Shown here: piece after piece, positions 1 through 4,539 of the stretch
Layout: each line of letters begins with the position of its first letter
How positions within the stretch are numbered: position 1 is the stretch's first letter
Assembly (NCBI GenBank): GCA_964491375.1
Contig: CAZBGL010000316.1
Location: 1 to 6,717 of the forward strand
Source of the DNA: CAZBGL01 sp964491375
GTDB lineage: Bacteria; Desulfobacterota; Deferrisomatia; Deferrisomatales; Deferrisomataceae
Direction: 5' to 3'
DNA: 6,717 nucleotides
Position numbers and translations under genes: made by a program
The notes under the pieces: generated by a model
Told to the model about the DNA's origin: nothing
The model's input: the letters and a program-made list of their open reading frames with translations, nothing else
The model's database searches: none

Positions 1-183
1 GGCCTTCCGGCCCCTTCGCGGACCCGGGCCCCGGGTGGCGTGGCACCTTTCACGTTGTGTGCCCTTGCTCTGCCCCGGAGGGCGAGGGGGGAAACGCCGT
101 GGCGCCAGACCGGAACGTATTCGCGGTGTGTCCGGGGTGAGACGCCGTGAACCGCATACCGAGGGACCGGCCCGGTGAGAAGA
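1..183. other. Intergenic stretch without a supported gene
   Basis: This stretch lies downstream of the minus-strand lipoprotein gene. I see no credible coding region. Short GC-rich inverted repeats are present (ACCCGG/CCGGGT at 22-27 and 31-36; ACCGG/CCGGT at 166-170 and 172-176), but neither is followed by a T tract on the minus strand. No standard intrinsic terminator for the lipoprotein gene can therefore be named. Termination may be factor-dependent or lie further left. Confidence 0.5.
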
Positions 184-2649
184 TCATTCGTCGAACCCTC
201 CGAGGATGCGGACGAATTTCTGTGCGGCCTCGGCCGGGGTGTAGGGGCCGAGCCGCACGTTGTTCATCACCAGGTACATCTCGCCCACGTCGGTGATCTC
301 CACCTCTGCCGTCCTGGTCACCGTCTGCCCCCGGCGGTTGGTGTCTTCCCAGGTCACGGTCCAGGTGCCGGTGGCCGAGGTCTCATAGGTGGCGGCGCCG
401 TTCTCGGCCGTGATCTGGAGCGTCCGCACCGTGTCCGTAGCCACTGTGAGGTCATAGGTCTCCGTTTCACCGTTTTCGGAAAGGGTCACGGTCACCTTCA
501 CGGGGTTGTCGGTGTGCCCGGTAGCCTTTGCAGTCACGGTCCAGTTGTCCGGGTCGGGGAGCCCCAGCGTGGTGGTTTGGACGGCCCATTCCACTGCGAG
601 AGCAAACGTCACCGATGCGCCCTGCGCAAGGGTGACCGTGACCGTCGTGTCTCCGTCGGTGTACGTGTAGGTCACGTCTGTCACACAGGTGACCGTAACG
701 GGATCGTAGACAACGGAACCGGTCAATCCCGGTTCGGAGGCTCCCGACGCGGTGATCCGCACCGTGCCCGAGGCGTTCGGATCGTAGTCCTCTAGGTTCA
801 CCGTGCGTTCGACAGTCCCGGGGAGCAGGTCCACGATGCCCGCGTCCGAGGCGGCCCGCGGGCTCAGCCGGCTCGTGAACCAATCCGTTTGGGACCCGTC
901 CAGGATTGCCTGTACCGCGATCCGCCGCGTGTCGTTGAACGCCTGGGCCCCCGCCGCCGCCTTCTGCAGGGTCGCGGTTCCCTCGCCGTTCTCCCGTTCC
1001 ACGGCAAAGCGGTATCTCTGGTACAGGTCCTCGGCGGAGAAGTGTCCCACGGTAAACCGCCCGAGGACCAGGGCGATGTCGTCCATATTCTGGATCTCGA
1101 TACCCGCCGTGTGGGTCCGGCCGTGCTCACCCTCCCATGAAGCCGTGCACGAACCTGTCACCGAGCCGTCCCATGTGACGGTCGCGTCCTGGTCCTTCAC
1201 CCATCCAGCCACCGTGAGGTCTGCGTGTACGGTTACGTCCTGTTCCCGATATTGTCCCGGGGCGTCCGCATAGGCGACGCGTACCGCCAGCCCCTCGGAG
1301 CCGGTGGCCACGGTTCCCCGTGTTTCCACGCGCCAATGATCCTTGTCGGTATAAGACCAAGCCAACACCACGCGCAGGGGCAGGGATTCCCCCTCGGGAA
1401 TGGTTCCTGCGTATGTACCGCCCGGATGCTCGTACCTCACGTCGGTGTCACACGTTGCCGTGCCGGTGTACACCATCGTCGTAGGGTCCTCCAGGGTGCC
1501 GGACAACCGGAGGGTGATGGTTCCGGAAGCGTCCGGAGAGATCCCGGAGAGATCGATGGTCGTTTCCAGGGTCTCTGGAAACACGGTGGAGGCCGAGATC
1601 CCCCAGGCCGGCGCGGCCCGCCACACCAGTCGGCCGGCCCCGGAACCGCTTTGCTGCGCTTCTCCTCCCACCACGTCGTTGATCAAGGCCTGTACCTCGA
1701 TCACGGTGTTGACGGCCCCAGCCACGGGTTCGAGGTCGTACGTTGCAGCCTGCCCCGAGGTGACCGCCGCGCCCACGGCTTGGCGAAACGCTGTGGCCGA
1801 ATACGGACCGTAGGTCTCACCGTCCACCGTAACGGACCATGTATCCCCGCTGCCCGCGTCCACCCTCACCTGGTGCTCGGCCCCGTCGGCTCCGGTCCAC
1901 GACGCACTCCATCTTCCGGTCACATCGACCGACACACCGGGCGTTCCCGAGGCCACTTCGAGGGCCACCTCGGACCAACTCGAGACATCCACGCGTACGG
2001 CCACGGGAAGGACGCCCGGAATCTCCACGGACAAATCCATGGCCTCTGCTTCCATGTGTCCTTGGGCTCTGACCGACCAGTTCTCGCTGCCGGAATAGGA
2101 CCAAGAGAGCACGATCCCGTACGTGAACGATTCGTCTTGGCTCAGGACCACCCGGATGCCGGTTTCCGGATCCGTATAGGCCACGTCGGTCAGCGCCGTC
2201 ACGACGGCGTGGTACGCGGCCTCACCGGCAGAGGCCGTGGTGCGGGTGGCCTGGAGCCGGAGCGTTCCGGATGCATACGGAAACAGGTCCTGGCCGGCCA
2301 CTTCCCGGTCGAGATCCACCGTGACGTCCACGCTCTCGGGAGCGGCCAGAGCGGTGCCCCGGGCAGCGCGGGCAACAGGCCCCTCGGTCTCCACGGCCTC
2401 GGAGACCAATGTCTGGGTGGCGGCCCCTTCCACCGTGGCCACGGCCTGACCGGCCGCGGTTCCCGTTTGGGCGGTGGTAGCGGAAGAGCCTTCCGGGGTT
2501 CCGGAGATGGAGTCGCCAGGGGATTCATCCGATGTTCCGGGGGGGACGATCGCTGAGCCCCCACCCCCCCCGCCGCATCCGACGGGGCCCAGAGTCAAGG
2601 CGATCCAAACAGCGAACACGGCACGCAAAAGAGATCGTGACTGACGCAT
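184..2649 (-). CDS. Lipoprotein with three tandem copies of an unrecognised domain
   Basis: This encodes 821 residues of unknown function. An upstream in-frame GTG (2797-2799) would add 50 Arg/Pro/Ser-rich residues. I choose the ATG at 2647-2649 because GGAGG lies 8 nt upstream and the N-terminus is then a typical signal peptide: MRQSRSLLRA, a hydrophobic segment (about 10-20), and a lipobox-like GPVG-C with Cys25 as the probable lipidated residue. The Pro at -3 is atypical. Six Gly follow, then a Ser/Thr/Ala/Gly-rich linker (about 32-105). The rest is three copies of one domain at about 106-352, 353-608 and 609-821. Anchors are ASGT (126, 374, 626), a TDV-x-Y motif, a W before and after a Ser/Asp/Asn turn, TG-x-(W/C)-x-x-(S/T)-W (244, 498, 760) and (Y/V/L)G-(P/H)-(Y/F) at 280, 534 and 800. 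The alternating polar/hydrophobic pattern suggests beta-sandwich folds. Gly at +2 favours outer-membrane sorting or surface display. It is divergent from the pyr operon and probably unrelated to it. Confidence 0.85.
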   Translation of the reverse strand: MRQSRSLLRAVFAVWIALTLGPVGCGGGGGGSAIVPPGTSDESPGDSISGTPEGSSATTAQTGTAAGQAVATVEGAATQTLVSEAVETEGPVARAARGTALAAPESVDVTVDLDREVAGQDLFPYASGTLRLQATRTTASAGEAAYHAVVTALTDVAYTDPETGIRVVLSQDESFTYGIVLSWSYSGSENWSVRAQGHMEAEAMDLSVEIPGVLPVAVRVDVSSWSEVALEVASGTPGVSVDVTGRWSASWTGADGAEHQVRVDAGSGDTWSVTVDGETYGPYSATAFRQAVGAAVTSGQAATYDLEPVAGAVNTVIEVQALINDVVGGEAQQSGSGAGRLVWRAAPAWGISASTVFPETLETTIDLSGISPDASGTITLRLSGTLEDPTTMVYTGTATCDTDVRYEHPGGTYAGTIPEGESLPLRVVLAWSYTDKDHWRVETRGTVATGSEGLAVRVAYADAPGQYREQDVTVHADLTVAGWVKDQDATVTWDGSVTGSCTASWEGEHGRTHTAGIEIQNMDDIALVLGRFTVGHFSAEDLYQRYRFAVERENGEGTATLQKAAAGAQAFNDTRRIAVQAILDGSQTDWFTSRLSPRAASDAGIVDLLPGTVERTVNLEDYDPNASGTVRITASGASEPGLTGSVVYDPVTVTCVTDVTYTYTDGDTTVTVTLAQGASVTFALAVEWAVQTTTLGLPDPDNWTVTAKATGHTDNPVKVTVTLSENGETETYDLTVATDTVRTLQITAENGAATYETSATGTWTVTWEDTNRRGQTVTRTAEVEITDVGEMYLVMNNVRLGPYTPAEAAQKFVRILGGFDE
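187..825 (-). repeat. Protein repeat unit 3 (residues about 609-821)
   Basis: This is the third, shorter copy, ending at the C-terminus. It has ASGT at residue 626, TDVTYTYTDG at 657-666, PDNW at 700-703, TGTWTVTW at 760-767 and LGPYTPAEAAQKF at 800-812. The long tail seen in units 1 and 2 is missing. The segment between VEW (687) and PDNW is longer than in the other units. It is rich in Thr and Val and has one cysteine (Cys655), aligned with Cys400 of unit 2. Confidence 0.75.
826..1593 (-). repeat. Protein repeat unit 2 (residues about 353-608)
   Basis: This is the second copy. It has ASGT at residue 374, TDVRYEHPGG at 402-411, LAWSYT at 429-434 followed by DHW, TGSCTASW at 498-505 and VGHFSAEDLYQ at 534-544. 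Its tail contains IAVQAI, matching IEVQAL of unit 1. The Trp of the TG-x-W anchor is replaced by Cys501, and Cys400 sits just before the TDV motif, so this unit alone has two cysteines. Confidence 0.75.
1594..2334 (-). repeat. Protein repeat unit 1 (residues about 106-352)
   Basis: This is the first copy of the lipoprotein's internal domain. It has ASGT at residue 126, TDVAYTDPETG at 154-164, LSWSYS at 181-186 followed by ENW, TGRWSASW at 244-251 and YGPYSATAF at 280-288. It carries a tail (about 289-352) containing IEVQAL that is shared with unit 2 and absent from unit 3. It has no cysteine. Boundaries are approximate and were set by eye from the anchors. Confidence 0.75.
2539..2571 (-). repeat. 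Two homopolymer tracts near the lipoprotein 5' end
   Basis: The coding strand carries G8 (plus-strand C8 at 2564-2571) within the poly-Gly codons just after the lipid Cys, then G5 (2558-2562). It also has C7 (plus-strand G7 at 2539-2545) in the Val-Pro-Pro-Gly codons. A one-base slip in either would shift the frame and remove the whole repeat region. In the sequence given the frame is open. Confidence 0.5.
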
Positions 2650-2657
2650 GGTCGCAG

Positions 2658-2662
2658 CCTCC
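2658..2662 (-). promoter_or_regulatory. Shine-Dalgarno of the lipoprotein gene
   Basis: GGAGG on the minus strand lies 8 nt before the ATG at 2647-2649. It decides the start in favour of the signal-peptide-bearing form over the upstream GTG at 2797-2799, which has no comparable site. Confidence 0.75.
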
Positions 2663-2747
2663 GCGCTCGGGGTAGGGGAAGAAGTCGAGATGTGGTGCGG
2701 GCCAGAAACCGAGATCGGTTTGCGGCGGGAAGACGGACAGAGCGGCA

Positions 2748-2770
2748 AAGGGCTCCCCCGAAAAGCCCTT
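2748..2770 (-). other. Stem-loop in the lipoprotein mRNA leader
   Basis: A perfect 7-bp inverted repeat (AAGGGCT/AGCCCTT) with a 9-nt loop lies about 100 nt upstream of the lipoprotein start. On the minus strand only a short TTT follows, so it is a poor terminator. A purine-rich stretch (GGAGGGGAGGAG) precedes it. It might influence mRNA stability or be a remnant terminator; the function is unknown. Confidence 0.35.
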
Positions 2771-2820
2771 CTCCTCCCCTCCGATCGGCGCGACCGCACG
2801 GAACTTTACGAGGGCCGGTG

Positions 2821-2848
2821 ATAATGGGTGAAAAGGGCCTGCCGTAAA
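2821..2848 (-). promoter_or_regulatory. Weak candidate promoter for the lipoprotein gene
   Basis: On the minus strand, TTTACG (2843-2848) and CATTAT (2821-2826) are separated by 16 nt. Each matches four of six positions of the sigma-70 consensus. It would give a 5' UTR of about 165 nt. It is the best pair I see upstream of this gene, but it is not strong evidence. Confidence 0.3.
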
Positions 2849-2856
2849 CGCACCCG

Positions 2857-2879
2857 GTTCGGAGCTTGCGTTGCCGAAC
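2857..2879. promoter_or_regulatory. Inverted repeat just upstream of the pyr -35
   Basis: GTTCGG (2857-2862) and CCGAAC (2874-2879) form a 6-bp inverted repeat with an 11-bp spacer. It ends 4 bp before the -35 element and lies between the two divergent promoters. The position suits a transcription-factor site acting on either promoter, but no known regulator is recognised and chance is possible. Confidence 0.3.
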
Positions 2880-2883
2880 GGCG

Positions 2884-2912
2884 TTGACCGGCCCGGCCCC
2901 GGGTGATATAGT
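2884..2912 (+). promoter_or_regulatory. Sigma-70 promoter of the pyr operon (extended -10)
   Basis: The -35 is TTGACC (2884-2889), the spacer is 17 bp and the -10 is TATAGT (2907-2912), each five of six matches to consensus. TG at 2904-2905 one base before the -10 gives an extended -10. The expected start of transcription is about 2918-2921, giving a leader of about 118 nt before pyrR. The spacer contains a small GC inverted repeat (CCCGG at 2892-2896, CCGGG at 2899-2903). Confidence 0.85.
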
Positions 2913-2920
2913 GCGCCGCC

Positions 2921-2959
2921 AAATCGGAACCGGGGGGCGAGGGGACTGATGCCGGATTT
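2921..2959 (+). promoter_or_regulatory. Possible RNA fold enclosing the leader Shine-Dalgarno (candidate PyrR site)
   Basis: Two alternative pairings are visible. Fold A pairs AUCGG (2923-2927) with CUGAU (2946-2950, one G-U), leaves AA as a 5' bulge, then pairs CC (2930-2931) with GG (2943-2944). Its loop contains GGCGAGG, which resembles the NGNGAGG part of the Bacillus PyrR-binding consensus. Fold B pairs AAAU (2921-2924) with AUUU (2956-2959) and CCGG (2930-2933) with CCGG (2952-2955), leaving the Shine-Dalgarno and start codon in the loop. Fold A would hide part of the leader Shine-Dalgarno and AUG. Both are short stems, and I cannot compute energies. Confidence 0.35.
2939..2944 (+). promoter_or_regulatory. 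Shine-Dalgarno of the pyr leader peptide
   Basis: GAGGGG lies 4 nt before the leader ATG (2949-2951); the GAGG core is 6 nt away. It supports translation of the leader ORF and can be paired in the fold described at 2921-2959. Confidence 0.65.
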
Positions 2960-3020
2960 CTCGTGTGCGCCAGCCCGGAAAGGAAACCTTCTCCGCCTCG
3001 GCGAGAAGGTTTTTTTTTGA
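2949..3020 (+). CDS. pyr operon leader peptide (23 codons)
   Basis: This short ORF starts with ATG (2949-2951) behind a Shine-Dalgarno. It begins MPDFSCAPARK, ends GEKVFF, and stops at TGA (3018-3020). The reading frame crosses the whole terminator hairpin. The two last Phe codons are TTT within the T tract, and the stop uses the last T of the tract. A ribosome on the last codons would cover the 3' arm of the terminator and block termination. The stop is 16 nt before the pyrR start, so it may also help pyrR translation. The frame differs from that of pyrR. It is probably a regulatory peptide with no function of its own. Enterobacterial pyrL plays the equivalent role before pyrBI, but no sequence homology is claimed. 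Confidence 0.65.
   Translation: MPDFSCAPARKGNLLRLGEKVFF
2977..2994 (+). promoter_or_regulatory. Possible antiterminator hairpin
   Basis: GGAAAGG (2977-2983) can pair with CCTT-C-TCC (2987-2994) as seven base pairs with one bulged C and an AAA loop. It uses the 5' arm of the terminator, so the two structures exclude each other. AGCCCGGAAAGG (2972-2983) partly matches the Bacillus PyrR-binding consensus ARUCCNGNGAGG, but no flanking stem supports a true PyrR-binding loop. The hairpin is smaller than the terminator stem. Confidence 0.35.
2984..3018 (+). terminator. Intrinsic terminator (attenuator) before pyrR
   Basis: The arms are AAACCTTCTC (2984-2993) and GAGAAGGTTT (3003-3012), ten perfect base pairs around a 9-nt loop, followed by an uninterrupted run of nine T (3010-3018). 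It sits between a strong promoter and the first gene of the operon, which is the position of a transcription attenuator and not of an upstream gene's terminator: the upstream gene points the other way. Confidence 0.9.
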
Positions 3021-3026
3021 GCAAGC

Positions 3027-3033
3027 GGAGGGG
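3027..3033 (+). promoter_or_regulatory. Shine-Dalgarno deciding the pyrR start
   Basis: GGAGGGG ends 3 nt before the GTG at 3037 (GGAGG core 5 nt away). It supports the start at 3037. The in-frame GTG at 2965 has no such site and would require translating through the terminator hairpin and T tract. Confidence 0.8.
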
Positions 3034-3036
3034 TGT

Positions 3037-3600
3037 GTGGCCGATCGCTACCGTCGCGTGCTGCTGAACGCCCGGGCCGTGCGGCGCACGCTGGCCCGCA
3101 TCGCCCACGAGATCCTCGAGCGCAACCGGGGCACCGAAGGGTTGGTGCTCGTGGGGATCGTGCGCCGGGGCGACCTTCTGGCCGAGCGCCTGCGGGAGCA
3201 CATCCGGCAGGCCGAGGGCGTGGAGGTGCCCGTGGGCCGGCTGGACGTCACCCTGTACCGGGACGACCTGTCCCGGACCCAGGCGCCGCCCGTGCTCCGG
3301 CCCACGGACATCCCCTTCCCGGTGGACGACCGGGTGGTGGTGCTGGTGGACGACGTGCTGTACACCGGCCGCACCGTGCGGGCCGCCCTGGACGCCCTGG
3401 TGGACCTGGGGCGGCCCCGGGCGATCCAACTCGCGGTGCTCGTGGACCGGGGCCACCGGGAGCTTCCCATCCAGCCGGACTACGTGGGCCACGTGGAGCC
3501 CACCCGGCCCGAGGAGGAGATCGAGGTGCGACTGGGCGGGTCGCCCGAGGACGACGCCGTGTTCCTCGTGGAGCCGGCCTGGAACGGGCAGGAGGGCTGA
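3037..3600 (+). CDS. pyrR: PyrR bifunctional pyr operon regulator / uracil phosphoribosyltransferase
   Basis: These 187 residues are close to the usual length of about 180. PyrR proteins bind UMP/UTP and, in Bacillus, bind pyr leader RNA; they also make UMP from uracil and PRPP. The PRPP loop VVVLVDDVLYTGRT (100-113) is the family signature. Other hallmarks are GIVRRG (40-45), DVTLYRDDL (70-78) and LVDRGHRELPI (135-145). The N-terminal helix AVRRTLARIAHEILERN (14-30) closely resembles the Bacillus subtilis one as I remember it. Arg17, Arg21, His24, Arg29 and Arg141 are kept at positions linked to RNA binding, while the equivalents of Thr18 and Arg146 are Ala20 and Gln146. This favours retained RNA binding but does not prove it. 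The start is GTG with GGAGG 5 nt upstream. An extension to GTG 2965 would add 24 residues encoded by the terminator itself and is rejected. It is the first gene of the operon, 3 nt before pyrB. Confidence 0.95.
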   Translation: MADRYRRVLLNARAVRRTLARIAHEILERNRGTEGLVLVGIVRRGDLLAERLREHIRQAEGVEVPVGRLDVTLYRDDLSRTQAPPVLRPTDIPFPVDDRVVVLVDDVLYTGRTVRAALDALVDLGRPRAIQLAVLVDRGHRELPIQPDYVGHVEPTRPEEEIEVRLGGSPEDDAVFLVEPAWNGQEG

Positions 3601-3603
3601 GCC

Positions 3604-4539
3604 GTGGGGTTCGCGCGCAAGGACCTCCTGGCCATCGAGCCCCTCACGCCCGAAGAGATCCTGGCGGTGCTGGACACGGCCGAGGGATTCCTGGAGGTCT
3701 CCCGACGCGACGTGAAGAAGGTGCCCACCCTCCGGGGCAAGACCGTGGTGAACTGTTTCTTCGAGCCCTCCACCCGCACCCGGGTGTCGTTCGAGATCGC
3801 CGAGAAGCGCCTGAGCGCTGACACCGTGAACTTCTCGGCCGGAGGGAGCGCCCTGGCCAAGGGCGAGACTCTGCTGGACACGGTGAGGAACATCGAGGCC
3901 ATGGCCCCGGACGTTCTGGTGATCCGCCACCGGGCGGCCGGTGCGGCCGAGTTCGTGGCCCGGCGGGTGCGCTGCGCAGTGGTGAACGCCGGCGACGGCC
4001 GGCACGAGCACCCCACCCAGGCGCTCCTGGACCTGTTCACCATGCGGCGCCACAAGGGCCGCATCGAGGGCCTCACGGTGGCCATCGTGGGGGACATCGC
4101 CAACAGCCGCGTGGCCCGGTCCAACATCCACGGGCTGACCAAGCTGGGAGCGCGGGTGCGGGTGTGCGCCCCCCCCACGCTCCTGCCCCCCCAGGTGGAG
4201 CGCATGGGCGTGGAGGCGTTCTGGCGGGTGGAGGAGGCCCTGGACGGGGCCGACGTGGTCATGGCCCTGCGGATCCAGAAGGAGCGGCTCGGCCGGTCGG
4301 CGTTCCCCAGCCTGCGGGAGTACGCGCGGTTCTTCGGGGTGAACGCCCGAGTGCTGGAGCGCACCGCGCCCGACGCCATCGTGATGCACCCGGGGCCCAT
4401 CAACCGGGGCGTGGAGCTCGGTTCCGACGTGGCCGACGGGCCGCGGTCGGTGATCCTGGAACAGGTGGAGAACGGGGTGGCCGTGCGCATGGCCGTGCTG
4501 TACCTGCTGGCCGGAGGTCGGGGCGAATGGACCTCGTGA
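3604..4539 (+). CDS. pyrB: Aspartate carbamoyltransferase catalytic subunit
   Basis: These 311 residues are the usual length. The enzyme condenses carbamoyl phosphate and aspartate to carbamoyl aspartate, the first committed pyrimidine step, in the cytosol. The carbamoyl-phosphate domain has FFEPSTRTRVSFE (52-64) with STRTR at 56-60, a flexible 80s loop SAGGSALAKGETLLDT (78-93) with Lys86, and HPTQALLD (136-143). The aspartate domain has GDIANSRVARSN (163-174) and MHPGPINRGVE (261-271). The start is GTG at 3604 with GGAGGG inside the end of pyrR, 8 nt away from its core. It overlaps pyrC by 13 nt. No pyrI regulatory-chain gene lies in the window, and there is no N-terminal extension like that of Pseudomonas-type PyrB. 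It may be a simple trimer or form a complex with PyrC; this is inference. Confidence 0.97.
   Translation: MGFARKDLLAIEPLTPEEILAVLDTAEGFLEVSRRDVKKVPTLRGKTVVNCFFEPSTRTRVSFEIAEKRLSADTVNFSAGGSALAKGETLLDTVRNIEAMAPDVLVIRHRAAGAAEFVARRVRCAVVNAGDGRHEHPTQALLDLFTMRRHKGRIEGLTVAIVGDIANSRVARSNIHGLTKLGARVRVCAPPTLLPPQVERMGVEAFWRVEEALDGADVVMALRIQKERLGRSAFPSLREYARFFGVNARVLERTAPDAIVMHPGPINRGVELGSDVADGPRSVILEQVENGVAVRMAVLYLLAGGRGEWTS

Larger units (their letters stand above)
2919..3036 (+). promoter_or_regulatory. pyr operon attenuator leader
   Basis: This transcribed leader lies between the predicted pyr transcription start and pyrR. It contains, in order, a foldable 5' segment around the leader Shine-Dalgarno, a 23-codon leader ORF (2949-3020), a possible antiterminator hairpin (2977-2994), an intrinsic terminator (2984-3018) and the pyrR ribosome-binding site (3027-3033). 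The overlap of the leader ORF with the terminator suggests that a translating ribosome prevents hairpin formation, so the operon is read when the leader is translated and stopped when it is not. By analogy with other pyr operons the signal would be UTP/UMP, through PyrR or through polymerase-ribosome coupling. The mechanism is inferred; the elements are directly visible. Confidence 0.75.

Noticed and set aside
22..36. GC-rich inverted repeat as terminator for the lipoprotein gene
   Set aside because: The stem is 6 bp with no T tract on the minus strand, and it lies about 150 bp beyond the stop codon.
46..156. A 35-codon minus-strand ORF starting with ATG
   Set aside because: No Shine-Dalgarno, low-complexity composition and no recognisable motif; chance expectation in such DNA.
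1225..2556. Long open frame of 443 codons on the plus strand opposite the lipoprotein gene
   Set aside because: It has no Shine-Dalgarno-led start or recognisable motif, and its Gly/Arg/His-rich composition is typical of antisense frames in GC-rich DNA. The minus-strand frame has a signal peptide and clear repeats.
2650..2799. N-terminal extension of the lipoprotein from GTG 2797-2799
   Set aside because: The extension is Arg/Pro/Ser-rich, covers a hairpin, lacks a ribosome-binding site and would bury the signal peptide inside the protein.
165..2896. An 11-bp sequence (GACCGGCCCGG) found at 165-175 and again in the pyr promoter at 2886-2896
   Set aside because: Short and made of GC-rich words that recur by chance in this composition; the two contexts share nothing else.
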